A stretch of DNA of 64,000 nucleotides from Providencia sp. R33 (GTDB lineage Bacteria; Pseudomonadota; Gammaproteobacteria; Enterobacterales; Enterobacteriaceae), in NCBI RefSeq assembly GCF_019343475.1, contig NZ_CP072453.1:2356001-2420000 (forward strand). The letters are read 5' to 3'. Position 1 is the first letter of the stretch; each line of letters opens with the position of its first letter. Of this stretch, positions 35,975-44,956 are shown piece by piece. Below the pieces are notes generated by a model. The model was not told the DNA's origin. It made no database searches and was given only the letters and a program-made list of their open reading frames with translations. The translations under genes and the position numbers were made by a program.

Positions 35975-37717
35975 ATGAAAGTTTTATATCCCTTCTTAGC
36001 CCTCTACCGCCGTCATTGGTTCCTGATAACCCTTGGGATCATTTTGGCAATTGTGACGTTGCTTGCCAGTATTGGTCTATTAACCCTTTCAGGTTGGTTT
36101 TTAGCAGGTACGGCTATCGCAGGTTTCCCTGGCCTGTATTATTTCAACTATATGCTGCCTGCAGCAGGTGTCCGCGGTGCTGCAATTTTTCGTACTGCGG
36201 GGCGTTATGGCGAGCGCTTAGTCAGCCATGATGCAACATTCAAAGTTCTGGCTCACTTACGGGTTTTTGCTTTTAGTAAAGTACTACCACTCTCTCCAGG
36301 AGGAATTAGCCGTTTCCGTCAAGGGGAACTGTTGAATCGCCTAGTGGCAGACGTAGAAACCCTTGATCACCTTTACTTACGCGTATTATCACCGATTATC
36401 ACCGCGTTTTTCGTCACATTCGTCTTAATTTTCGGTTTAAGCTACCTTGACCCTCGCCTTGCTTGGACACTAGGCGGCGTTATGTTGTTTTTGCTATTCA
36501 CCATGCCATTTGTTTTTTACCGCGCAGGTAAACCAATCGGCCGTGAATTAACCGAACTTCGCGGCGATTACCGCACGATTTTAACGTCAGCACTGCAAGG
36601 CCAAGCCGAGTTAACCTTATTTGGTGCCACTGAACGTTTTCGCCAAAATCTTTGGCAAATTGAAAACAATTGGCAAATACGCCAGCAACAACAAGCAGCA
36701 CTGACAGGGTTATCCCAAGCCATTATTTTATTTGCGTCAGGTGTGACGGCTACCTTGCTATTGTGGATGGCTGCAGAGCATGTTGGCGGGGACACGAAAC
36801 CTGGAGCGTTGATTGCGTTATTTGTTTTTTGCGCCTTAGCGGCTTTTGAAGCGTTAGGCCCTGTTGCCGTTGCTTTCCAACATATGGGGCAAGTGATTGC
36901 GTCTGCGACCCGCGTATCTCAATTAATGACCGCAAAACCTGAGGTTACTTTCCCAAGTGAAAGCCCTTCAATAACAACATTGGAAAATCTGACGGTCGAC
37001 AATATTTCGTTTACCTACCCTGAACAGCCTTTTGCTGTGCTCAATAACGTTTCACTGAGTTTAACCAAAGGCCAGCACCTTGCTTTGCTTGGAAAAACGG
37101 GCTGTGGTAAATCAACACTTCTGCAACTGATAACCCGCGCATGGGATGTCGACAGCGGTACGATCACATTAAATGGCAAGCCAATTAACACATTTAGTGA
37201 GAAATCGCTGCGTAGCGTCATGTCGGTTGTACCGCAACGTGTACATGTGTTTAGTGATACGCTGCGTAATAATTTATTATTAGCGAATGAGCAAGCTAGC
37301 GATGCTGAGCTAAATGAGGTTCTACAACAAGTTGGTTTAGGCAATTTGCTCGAAAATGAATTAAAGCTCAATGCGTGGATGGGGGAAGGTGGTCGACAGT
37401 TGTCTGGTGGTGAACAACGCCGTTTAGGCATAGCTCGTGCCCTACTGCATAACACGCCACTGGTTTTAATGGATGAGCCTACAGAAGGGTTAGACGCACA
37501 GACTGAGCAGCAAATTTTAGCGCTGTTAAAAGAAAAATGTGCGGACAAAACCTTGATTGTGATTACCCATCGCATGCAAGGCCTTGAAGAAATGGATAAC
37601 ATCTGCGTGATGGATAGTGGTAAAATTGTCGAACAAGGCACCCATCAAGCGCTGCTAGATAGGCAAGGTCAATACTACCAATTCCGTCAGCGCCATTGGG
37701 CTCAGAAAACGCACTGA
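35975..37717 (+). CDS. cydC: Heterodimeric ABC exporter subunit CydC
   Basis: The 580-residue half-transporter is the partner of CydD. Six membrane segments are followed by Walker A GKTGCGKST, signature QLSGGEQRRLGIARALL and Walker B LVLMDEPTEGLD. Its ATG follows the cydD stop by two bases, and aat follows its own stop by eight bases, giving a cydD-cydC-aat operon. Confidence 0.98.
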   Translation: MKVLYPFLALYRRHWFLITLGIILAIVTLLASIGLLTLSGWFLAGTAIAGFPGLYYFNYMLPAAGVRGAAIFRTAGRYGERLVSHDATFKVLAHLRVFAFSKVLPLSPGGISRFRQGELLNRLVADVETLDHLYLRVLSPIITAFFVTFVLIFGLSYLDPRLAWTLGGVMLFLLFTMPFVFYRAGKPIGRELTELRGDYRTILTSALQGQAELTLFGATERFRQNLWQIENNWQIRQQQQAALTGLSQAIILFASGVTATLLLWMAAEHVGGDTKPGALIALFVFCALAAFEALGPVAVAFQHMGQVIASATRVSQLMTAKPEVTFPSESPSITTLENLTVDNISFTYPEQPFAVLNNVSLSLTKGQHLALLGKTGCGKSTLLQLITRAWDVDSGTITLNGKPINTFSEKSLRSVMSVVPQRVHVFSDTLRNNLLLANEQASDAELNEVLQQVGLGNLLENELKLNAWMGEGGRQLSGGEQRRLGIARALLHNTPLVLMDEPTEGLDAQTEQQILALLKEKCADKTLIVITHRMQGLEEMDNICVMDSGKIVEQGTHQALLDRQGQYYQFRQRHWAQKTH

Positions 37718-37725
37718 GGCGCAGT

Positions 37726-38427
37726 ATGTATCAACTCGATGATGACTCATATTTATTCCCTCCCGTATCGAAAGCGATGCGGGAACCGAATGGTTTGTTA
37801 GCCATTGGGGGAGATCTTTCATCAAAAAGGCTGCAAGCTGCGTATTATGATGGTATCTTCCCTTGGTTCAATCCAAGTGAGATGCCTTTATGGTGGTCAC
37901 CAGACCCTCGAGCGGTCTTAATGATGGGAGATTTACACATCAGCCGCTCGATGAAAAAAGTATTAAAAAAGCAGACTTATCGCATTACTATTAACCATGC
38001 TTTCGAGGATGTTATTGACGCGTGTTCTGTGCGTGAAGAAGGAACGTGGATCCTGCCTGAAGTGCAAGCAGGTTACCTTGAGTTACACCATGAAGGATTA
38101 GCCCATTCCGTTGAAGCTTGGTATGGCGACAAACTGGTTGGCGGCTTGTATGGTGTGAATATGGGTCACCTATTTTGCGGGGAATCTATGTTCAGTAGAA
38201 TGAATGATGCATCCAAATTTGCTTTTATTACATTCTATTTTCATTTTTTGCGCTATAATGGGCAGCTTTTTGATTGTCAGGTACTTAACCACCACACCGC
38301 CTCACTCGGCGCAAAAGAAATATCCCGTAGGGATTTTTTACACATTCTTTATCGGTGGCGTGACAAAGGGATAGACCCCGCCTGCTGGATACCGCAATCG
38401 ATTGAATTACCGCCAATTTTCGACTAG
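37726..38427 (+). CDS. aat: Leucyl/phenylalanyl-tRNA-protein transferase
   Basis: The 233-residue product (E. coli 234) starts at ATG 37726, eight bases after the cydC stop with GAGG overlapping that stop; the open frame extends 30 bases upstream to a TTG that overlaps cydC and lacks homology. Motifs SYLFPPVSKAMREPNGLLAIGGDL, GIFPWFN and MFSRMNDASKFA are typical. Aat adds Leu or Phe to proteins with N-terminal Lys or Arg, making N-end-rule substrates for ClpS-ClpAP, whose genes lie just downstream. Confidence 0.97.
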   Translation: MYQLDDDSYLFPPVSKAMREPNGLLAIGGDLSSKRLQAAYYDGIFPWFNPSEMPLWWSPDPRAVLMMGDLHISRSMKKVLKKQTYRITINHAFEDVIDACSVREEGTWILPEVQAGYLELHHEGLAHSVEAWYGDKLVGGLYGVNMGHLFCGESMFSRMNDASKFAFITFYFHFLRYNGQLFDCQVLNHHTASLGAKEISRRDFLHILYRWRDKGIDPACWIPQSIELPPIFD

Positions 38428-38568
38428 TGAACGTTGGTTTATTATTAATTTTATTCCTTCACATAAGTATAAAGATCGCGTTAAAATGCGACACTTCTTT
38501 ACTTAGTGCGGGTTTTTGGGCATTATCTTGCCCGTTAAAAATCACGGTTATTAAACTTAGAGGATTAG

Positions 38569-38787
38569 ATGGCCAAAGAAGACAATATTGAAATGCAGGG
38601 CACAGTTTTAGATACCCTGCCAAATACAATGTTCCGTGTTGAACTGGAAAACGGTCACGTGGTGACTGCTCATATTTCTGGAAAAATGCGTAAAAACTAT
38701 ATCCGCATCCTGACAGGCGACAAGGTAACTGTAGAGTTAACCCCTTATGACCTGAGCAAAGGCCGAATCATTTTCCGTAGCCGTTGA
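38569..38787 (+). CDS. infA: Translation initiation factor IF-1
   Basis: The 72-residue S1/OB-fold protein is virtually identical to E. coli IF-1 (EDNIEMQGTVLDTLPNTMF, GKMRKNYIRILTGDKVTVE, GRIIFRSR). It binds the ribosomal A site during initiation. It has its own promoter region after aat. In E. coli the tRNA gene serW lies between infA and clpA; no tRNA is present in the 62-base gap here. Confidence 0.99.
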   Translation: MAKEDNIEMQGTVLDTLPNTMFRVELENGHVVTAHISGKMRKNYIRILTGDKVTVELTPYDLSKGRIIFRSR

Positions 38788-38814
38788 TTACCTCTTCAGG
38801 CAAGGCCTGACATT

Positions 38815-38843
38815 ACCACAGGTGCATGATACACCTGTGGTTA
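38815..38843. terminator. Bidirectional hairpin between infA and clpA
   Basis: Perfect ten-base arms ACCACAGGTG (38815-38824) and CACCTGTGGT (38832-38841) lie between two convergent genes. T-tracts are short on both sides. Confidence 0.7.
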
Positions 38844-38849
38844 ATTATG

Positions 38850-41135
38850 TCAGAATACCGCATCCTCCGGAGAGGCCTTGTGCACGCTACTGAAGCTGTA
38901 TGTCAGTGTGTTACTTTTTTCATCAAGCCCGATACTTACAGAGCCGCCGTTAGTTAAAGAACCAAACAGCAATTCGTTTGCTAGTGGTTTCTTCAGGTTG
39001 TCCTGAATTGCGCGTGCCATAGGTCGGGCACCCATTGCTTTATCATAGCCTTTTTCACATAACCAGCGACGTGCTGCTGCACTCACTTCGATAGACACGC
39101 CCTTCTCATCCAGCTGCACTTGCAACTCAACAATAAATTTATCAACAACTTGAGTGATAATTTCTGGCGTCAGTGCGTTGAACCAAATAATGCCATCAAG
39201 ACGATTACGGAACTCTGGTGAGAAAGTGCGCTTAATTTCAGACATCGCATCCGTACTGTTGTCCTGCTCTGCAAAACCAATCGAGCGACGCTGTGTTTCT
39301 TGCACCCCTGCGTTTGTCGTCATAACGACAATCACGTTGCGGAAATCCGCTTTACGACCATTATTGTCAGTCAGTGTGCCGTGGTCCATCACTTGCAGTA
39401 AGATATTGAACACATCAGGATGTGCTTTTTCTATCTCGTCAAGCAGCACCACGGAATGCGGATGCTTAATCACGGCATCAGTCAATAAACCGCCTTGATC
39501 GAAGCCAACATACCCCGGAGGCGCACCAATTAGACGACTCACAGTATGGCGCTCCATGTATTCGGACATATCAAACCGTAATAATTTGATATCTAGCGCT
39601 TTGGCTAATTGCACTGTCACTTCCGTTTTACCGACCCCTGTTGGGCCTGCAAACAAGAAGGAGCCAACGGGTTTATTTTCTAAGCCTAACCCAGCACGGT
39701 TCATTTTGATCGCTTCAGACAGCGCCTCAATGGCGTTATCTTGCCCAAACACTAACATTTTCAGACGTGAATCAAGAGTTTTGAGTTTGTCTTTATCACT
39801 TGAGGAAACCGTTTTTTCTGGAATTCGTGCAATACGGGCAACCACCGTTTCGATTTCAGGCACACCAATCGTTTTCTTACGCTTGCTTGGTGCAACTAAA
39901 CGCGTACGCGCCCCTGCTTCATCAATCACATCAATGGCTTTATCTGGCAGATGTCTATCTGTGATATATTTAATGGATAAATCCACCGCGGCCTGAATGG
40001 CTTTTGCGGTATAACGCACATCATGATGCGCTTCATATTTAGGCTTTAACCCATTAATAATACGGATAGTTTCTTCTGGCGTCGGCTCCACAATATCAAT
40101 TTTTTGGAAACGACGCGCTAACGCTCTGTCTTTTTCAAAAACACTACCAAATTCCTGATAGGTAGTTGAGCCAATAACTCGAATACGCCCACCTGAAAGT
40201 AGTGGCTTAATTAAGTTCGCGGCATCGACTTGCCCACCTGATGCGGCTCCAGCACCAATAATGGTGTGGATTTCATCGATAAACAAAATGCTTTTCGGGT
40301 CTTTTTCCAACATTTTAAGTAAGGCTTTAAAACGTTTTTCAAAATCCCCACGGTATTTCGTTCCCGCTAACAATGAGCCAATATCTAAGGAGTAAATCGT
40401 GCAGCCTTTCATGACGTCAGGCACATCGTCCTGTTCGATACGCCATGCAAGGCCTTCCGCTATCGCGGTTTTACCGACACCTGACTCCCCCACTAACAGT
40501 GGGTTATTTTTACGGCGACGGCATAAGACTTGGATAGTACGCTCTAATTCGGCTTGACGCCCCACCAGCGGGTCGATATTCCCTTTTTTGGCCTGTTGGT
40601 TCAGGTTAGTCGTAAAGTTGTCCATATGGTCTTCTGAGACCGGCGGCTCTTCATTCGGTGCACTATTGTTGGACATGTCGTTATCTGATGATGACGACTC
40701 TTCACCTTTTACTGTACCGTGAGAAATATAATTGACCACATCTAAGCGGCTGACATCGTGCTTACGCAATAAGTACGCAGCTTGGGACTCTTGTTCACTG
40801 AAAATCGCGACAAGGACATTTGCCCCGCTGACCTCGCTACGCCCCGATGACTGCACATGGAATACCGCCCTTTGCAACACACGTTGAAAACTGAGTGTTG
40901 GTTGGGTATCTCTGTTATCATTTTCGGGTAACAAGGGTGTAGTTTGCGCGATGAAGTGTTCCAGTTCTTGACGTAAAGCGACAAGATCAACCTTACAAGC
41001 CTCTAAAGCTTCGCGTGCCGAGATATTACTCAGTAACGCCAGCAATAGGTGCTCAACAGTCATAAATTCGTGGCGACTGTCTTTCGCTTTCGTAAACGCT
41101 ACGTTTAAACTAAGCTCCAGTTCTTGATTGAGCAT
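38850..41135 (-). CDS. clpA: ClpA, ATPase subunit of ClpAP protease
   Basis: The 761-residue Hsp100 protein has an N-terminal ClpS-binding domain (MLNQELELSLNVAFTKAK), two AAA+ modules with Walker A at GESGVGKTAIAEG and GPTGVGKTEVTVQLA, and the ClpP-binding loop between them and the C-terminus. The ATG at 41135 is chosen rather than a GTG two codons upstream, because GGGAGG sits at the right distance from the ATG and would overlap the GTG. It unfolds substrates for ClpP. It is co-oriented with clpS, 31 bases downstream of it. Confidence 0.98.
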   Translation of the reverse strand: MLNQELELSLNVAFTKAKDSRHEFMTVEHLLLALLSNISAREALEACKVDLVALRQELEHFIAQTTPLLPENDNRDTQPTLSFQRVLQRAVFHVQSSGRSEVSGANVLVAIFSEQESQAAYLLRKHDVSRLDVVNYISHGTVKGEESSSSDNDMSNNSAPNEEPPVSEDHMDNFTTNLNQQAKKGNIDPLVGRQAELERTIQVLCRRRKNNPLLVGESGVGKTAIAEGLAWRIEQDDVPDVMKGCTIYSLDIGSLLAGTKYRGDFEKRFKALLKMLEKDPKSILFIDEIHTIIGAGAASGGQVDAANLIKPLLSGGRIRVIGSTTYQEFGSVFEKDRALARRFQKIDIVEPTPEETIRIINGLKPKYEAHHDVRYTAKAIQAAVDLSIKYITDRHLPDKAIDVIDEAGARTRLVAPSKRKKTIGVPEIETVVARIARIPEKTVSSSDKDKLKTLDSRLKMLVFGQDNAIEALSEAIKMNRAGLGLENKPVGSFLFAGPTGVGKTEVTVQLAKALDIKLLRFDMSEYMERHTVSRLIGAPPGYVGFDQGGLLTDAVIKHPHSVVLLDEIEKAHPDVFNILLQVMDHGTLTDNNGRKADFRNVIVVMTTNAGVQETQRRSIGFAEQDNSTDAMSEIKRTFSPEFRNRLDGIIWFNALTPEIITQVVDKFIVELQVQLDEKGVSIEVSAAARRWLCEKGYDKAMGARPMARAIQDNLKKPLANELLFGSLTNGGSVSIGLDEKSNTLTYSFSSVHKASPEDAVF

Positions 41136-41166
41136 AAGCACCTCCCAAAATTGATATTAAGCCAGA

Positions 41167-41487
41167 TCAGACTTTCTCTATAGTGCAAAGCAGAGGGTAC
41201 TCATTTTCACGGGCAAATGTATTGACTTGCGCCGCTTTTGTTTCTGCAACCTCTGCCGTGAAAACCCCACAAATTCCCTTTCCTTGAATATGCACATCTA
41301 ACATTATCTGTGTAGCGCGTTCTTCATCAAAAGAAAAGTATTTTTGTAACACTTCGACAACAAAATCCATCGGAGTGTAATCATCATTATTCAATAATAC
41401 CTTATACATCGACGGTGGCTGTAAGGTTTGCTCCACTTCGTCTTTGAATATGACATCTGTTTTAAATGTGCCTAAAAAATCGCTCAT
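41167..41487 (-). CDS. clpS: ClpS, N-end-rule adaptor of ClpAP
   Basis: The 106-residue product matches E. coli ClpS. The binding pocket residues lie in YKVLLNNDDYTPMDFVVEVL and the helix MLDVHIQGKGICGVFTAEVAETK. It delivers proteins with N-terminal Leu, Phe, Trp or Tyr to ClpA, linking to Aat encoded nearby. It is divergent from cspD. Confidence 0.98.
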   Translation of the reverse strand: MSDFLGTFKTDVIFKDEVEQTLQPPSMYKVLLNNDDYTPMDFVVEVLQKYFSFDEERATQIMLDVHIQGKGICGVFTAEVAETKAAQVNTFARENEYPLLCTIEKV

Positions 41488-41878
41488 TACTTTCTTGCTC
41501 AGTGTTTAACTTCAAATTAAGCATAGTCTTTATTATCAACGATTTCTATCAATCCACATGATAGTGACATAAAACTATACCATTAAATTCTTTCGTGGCT
41601 TTTCTCAAACAAGCCTTTCATTTGCAGTGTATCATGCCACTGACTTCAACGCTTAGCTTTAGCAATCTGTGAGCCACATCAAATATCATAGAAAATAGCA
41701 TTTAGCGCTTATCGAATTCTTACCACTTTACCATAATTCCTGAAACTCCCCTCTTGACCTTAGAATGCAATTTACTACAGTATGTTTTACGAACAATTTT
41801 CAGCGTATATTTACTTAGTTTCTGTGTGTATTTTATACATATCGGTACAACACAACTAGCAAACCTAAAGGATAAAAT
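41488..41878. other. clpS-cspD divergent intergenic region
   Basis: About 390 bases hold the promoters of clpS (leftward) and cspD (rightward). The stretch just before cspD is AT-rich and probably forms its leader; AAAGGATAAAATATG supplies the ribosome-binding site. No ORF or RNA gene was recognised. Confidence 0.5.
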
Positions 41879-42121
41879 ATGGAGACGGGTATCGTTAAGT
41901 GGTTCAATAACGCAAAAGGTTTTGGTTTTATTTGCCCAGCAGATGGTGGAGAAGATATTTTTGCTCATTATTCCTGTATCAGAATGGACGGTTACAGAAC
42001 ACTAAAAGCAGGTCAAAAAGTACAGTTTAGCGTGACGATTGGCCCAAAAGGCAACCATGCGGATGTTATTATCCCTATTGAAATCGAAGAGAGTACAGAA
42101 GACACGCCAGAATCAAATTAG
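41879..42121 (+). CDS. cspD: Cold-shock-like protein CspD
   Basis: The 80-residue product has a cold-shock domain with RNP1 (NAKGFGFICP) and RNP2 (EDIFAHYS). The IRMDGYRTLKAGQKVQF stretch and the slightly long acidic C-terminus (ESTEDTPESN) identify CspD rather than CspA/C/E. CspD binds single-stranded DNA and inhibits replication in stationary phase. Its position divergent from clpS matches E. coli. A long hairpin follows. Confidence 0.96.
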   Translation: METGIVKWFNNAKGFGFICPADGGEDIFAHYSCIRMDGYRTLKAGQKVQFSVTIGPKGNHADVIIPIEIEESTEDTPESN

Positions 42122-42137
42122 CCTATTGCACATATAG

Positions 42138-42196
42138 AGCACAGTTAATTATTTCAATTATATTGATGCTGTTAATAATTAACTGTGGCTATTTTA
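42138..42196. terminator. Hairpin between cspD and the DUF1177 gene
   Basis: Perfect 14-base arms CACAGTTAATTATT (42140-42153) and AATAATTAACTGTG (42174-42187) lie between convergent genes, followed by GGCTATTTTAT on the plus side. The stem is AT-rich but long. Confidence 0.7.
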
Positions 42197-42201
42197 TAGT
42201 A

Positions 42202-43134
42202 TTAACGACCTGATGCTTGTAAGTGAGACATACTGCCATACAGTGACGTCAATAACGCATATTGCTCCGCATCATAAAAATCACACTGTTTTTGGGTAAA
42301 GGCTTTCGCTACTTCAATCATAAATTTCACCGCAGCAGCAATGTCAACCTCATGGCTTGCTCCCGTAGAACATCCCGGTACTACAGCTTCTGAGCAAATC
42401 GCTACACCGACCACAGGGGCAGATGTAGACACCGCTGGCTGCATAATACTATTGATATGATGAAGACCATTCCCATATGGCGTTATATCCTGAATGGATA
42501 ATGGAAATGTCACTGCACGTTGCCCACTGCTCCACTCCATCAAGCGGATTAAATCATCAGAAACAGGCAAAATATACCCATCTTTAACGGTTGGTGATAA
42601 TGCATAACCTTTATGATTCAGTAGATTATTACCTTTGGTCGTATCCACTGATAAAATAGCGTCCGCTTCAGGGATCGCTTCATGCTGATTCATGGTGGCG
42701 TCTTCTAAAGGAGAGTCCATAAAATCAACAGGAGTATGAGGGCGAGTCGGCGCATTCGGGCAAATATGGGTTGTAATCACCACATCACCTTCTAATTTAT
42801 CTCCTTTTTCATGCATTTGCGCTAATTTCAGTGCTGTTGCAATGGCAGCAATTGCGCCATCAGCATCTGAAACCACGCCAATACGTGAAGGCCGAGCACC
42901 AATCCCACCTAAGCGACCAATAATGCCTAATGTAGGTGTTTGATGACCTTGAGATTTACCCTGAGTACCAGGAATGAGAATACGGACAAAATCACTTTGA
43001 CCTTTTAGGTCTTTGACCGTTTTAGAAGAAACTTTAATTGCTGGGAAAGTCTTGAACAATGCAACAACATCTTCCCCCTTAACACTTGCGCAATCGATTA
43101 GCTCATACGCACAAAGGGTTTGCTTTAGACTCAT
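42202..43134 (-). CDS. DUF1177 family protein
   Basis: The 310-residue cytoplasmic protein belongs to DUF1177 as I recall it. It has no signal peptide. Conserved-looking blocks are LGIIGRLGGIGARPSRIGVVSDADGAI, VVITTHICPNAPTRPHTPVDFMDSP and VDTTKGNNLLNHKGYALSPTVKDGYILP, and PVVGVAICSEAVVPGCSTGASHEVD near the C-terminus. The many Asp, His and Cys residues suggest a metal-dependent enzyme, but the activity is unknown. It is the last gene of a minus-strand cluster with an NCS1 permease, a nitrilase-family enzyme and an IclR regulator, separated from the latter by 232 bases, so it may have its own promoter. Confidence 0.72.
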   Translation of the reverse strand: MSLKQTLCAYELIDCASVKGEDVVALFKTFPAIKVSSKTVKDLKGQSDFVRILIPGTQGKSQGHQTPTLGIIGRLGGIGARPSRIGVVSDADGAIAAIATALKLAQMHEKGDKLEGDVVITTHICPNAPTRPHTPVDFMDSPLEDATMNQHEAIPEADAILSVDTTKGNNLLNHKGYALSPTVKDGYILPVSDDLIRLMEWSSGQRAVTFPLSIQDITPYGNGLHHINSIMQPAVSTSAPVVGVAICSEAVVPGCSTGASHEVDIAAAVKFMIEVAKAFTQKQCDFYDAEQYALLTSLYGSMSHLQASGR

Positions 43135-43328
43135 TGTACTTCCTTGAATTTTAATAATTTTTATTTGGTTTTAGGGCTACTTTGAAATTAAACCGCACAA
43201 AATACGACTTAAATTCATTTCACCCAAGTTAAGGCTTAATTGTTAAAAAAGCCTTATTTTTCCTGATGAAGGCGTATTCACGCACTTAAAATAAAAAACT
43301 AATAATATAAATTGCTTATGGTGTGCTA

Positions 43329-43354
43329 CTTACTTTTACTACTTACTTTTACTA
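43329..43354. repeat. 13-bp direct repeat upstream of the DUF1177 gene
   Basis: CTTACTTTTACTA occurs twice in direct tandem, just after the end of the IclR gene on the minus strand. It may be a regulatory direct repeat or chance in AT-rich DNA. Confidence 0.6.
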
Positions 43355-43366
43355 CATGACATATCA

Positions 43367-44116
43367 TTACTTTTTGGTACTTCTTTGTAACCAATAAGGG
43401 TCACCTACCATGCAACCAAGGTAAGATGCCTTACGGCATAGGTTAGTGGACAGCTGCTCCATAACCTGTTCGTTCATTTGGGTTTCTGGCAAACTGAGAC
43501 ATAACGCGTACAAGGTATTCAGTGATGGATCAAACACCGTACTGGACACCGAAGCGACTCCAGCAACAGACTCGTTGACCGAAAACTCCCAACCGCGTGC
43601 ATTAATCAGATTCATTTGCTCTGTTAACTTCGCTTGTAATGCACTGTCTTCTCTAGCAATAATGTTTGTTCTTTCCTGCAACGGTAAGCGTGCTAACAAA
43701 GCCCGACCCGTTGAAGTTCCAAGAATTGGCAAACGAGTGCCTGGTTGTGTGATCACCTGCAACATGCTATTACCAAAACGTGCATGGACAACCCGTACCA
43801 TTTCATCATCGAGCGCCGAAACATAGCTGGTAAACCCAGTATCTTTCGTCAATTCATCAAGGGCTTCTAACGTCATATCAATCAATGGATTCATCCCACG
43901 CGCACGGTGAGCTAATTCCATGATGAGTAACCCTGGTCGATAAATTGGCGCATTATTTTTCTTTTCTAGCAGTCCCAGCTCTGACATTTGTTTCAGTAAA
44001 CGAGATGCAGAACTTTTCGGCATGCCTAATTCATTGACTAACGTCGTAACGGTAAGCTCATTACCTGAACGTAAAAATAACTGATAAACATCAACGACGC
44101 TGTTTAAAATACTCAT
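43367..44116 (-). CDS. IclR-family regulator of the NCS1/nitrilase cluster
   Basis: The 249-residue product has an N-terminal winged helix (VVDVYQLFLRSGNELTVTTLVNELGMPKSSASRLLKQMSELGLL) and an IclR effector domain (LPILGTSTGRALLARLPLQE, ARGWEFSVNESVAGVASVSS). Its start overlaps the end of the nitrilase gene by four bases (ATGA type), so the two are translationally coupled. It is the probable regulator of the permease-nitrilase operon through palindromes upstream of the permease. Confidence 0.9.
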   Translation of the reverse strand: MSILNSVVDVYQLFLRSGNELTVTTLVNELGMPKSSASRLLKQMSELGLLEKKNNAPIYRPGLLIMELAHRARGMNPLIDMTLEALDELTKDTGFTSYVSALDDEMVRVVHARFGNSMLQVITQPGTRLPILGTSTGRALLARLPLQERTNIIAREDSALQAKLTEQMNLINARGWEFSVNESVAGVASVSSTVFDPSLNTLYALCLSLPETQMNEQVMEQLSTNLCRKASYLGCMVGDPYWLQRSTKK

Positions 44117-44946
44117 GCATCAAAACCTTGAGTGAGAACACCGTAATCTTGCGGCTTTCTATCACGTAAATAAGGAATGGTTAAACGGGTATGGGCTTGT
44201 AAAACAAAATCAATTTCGCCCATCAACAACGCTTCGCCATCACAGGTTGCTTCACAAAGTACTTGTCCACGTGGCCCTAACAGTTTACTGCCACCAAATA
44301 AATACAGATCCCCCTCATGGCCCCAGCGGTTAACCGCCAGTAAATGTGCGCCATTTTCCAAAGAACGGGATGCAGTATTAATATCCCACATGTCTTTATC
44401 TTGCACACACCATGCAGAAGGTGCGATGAGTAGCTCTGCCCCCTGAAGTGTAAGAATACGCGCAACTTCAGGGAAACCCATGTCATAACAAATCATGATG
44501 CCAATTTTACCAATTGGCGTGTCAAACACAGGGAAGCTATCACCGCGGCTAAACCATTGTTTTTCTATGCCAAAAGCATGAACTTTTCGAAACACACCGC
44601 TGATGCCTTCACATCCTGGGTTCCAAACGCCAACTGAGTTATAGATATCCCCAAGGTAATCACCACGTTCAACAAAACCGCTCACAATGGTGATATTTAA
44701 GCGTGTCGCAAGTTCACTAAATAAGCGATACGTTTCACTTCCTGTAGAATCGCTGAGATCCCACAGCTTTGTATTCAGCAAATCGCCGCGATAACCTGTT
44801 GTGGCCAACTCTGGAAAACAAATCAATTTCGCCCCAGACGCTGCCGCTTGTTCGCATAACAGCGCCATGCGCTGCAAGTTACCTTGTTTATTTCCCAGCT
44901 CAGAATCAAACTGAGCAAGGGCAACTTTGACCTTGCTATCTGACAT
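44113..44946 (-). CDS. Carbon-nitrogen (nitrilase-superfamily) hydrolase
   Basis: The 277-residue product has the full Glu-Lys-Cys triad of the superfamily: Glu46 (ICFPELATTGY), Lys121 (GVFRKVHAFG) and Cys153 (GIMICYDMGFPE). Members hydrolyse nitriles, amides or N-carbamoyl compounds. The permease upstream (NCS1, the family of cytosine, allantoin and hydantoin carriers) suggests a ureide, N-carbamoyl or pyrimidine-derived substrate; this is inference. It lies 10 bases downstream of the permease gene and overlaps the IclR gene. Confidence 0.88.
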   Translation of the reverse strand: MSDSKVKVALAQFDSELGNKQGNLQRMALLCEQAAASGAKLICFPELATTGYRGDLLNTKLWDLSDSTGSETYRLFSELATRLNITIVSGFVERGDYLGDIYNSVGVWNPGCEGISGVFRKVHAFGIEKQWFSRGDSFPVFDTPIGKIGIMICYDMGFPEVARILTLQGAELLIAPSAWCVQDKDMWDINTASRSLENGAHLLAVNRWGHEGDLYLFGGSKLLGPRGQVLCEATCDGEALLMGEIDFVLQAHTRLTIPYLRDRKPQDYGVLTQGFDA

Positions 44947-44956
44947 TGCGCTTTCC

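Noticed and set aside
43135..43366. 232-base gap between the IclR and DUF1177 genes checked for a small gene
   Set aside because: No ORF with a ribosome-binding site or RNA-like structure was found; only a 13-bp direct repeat.
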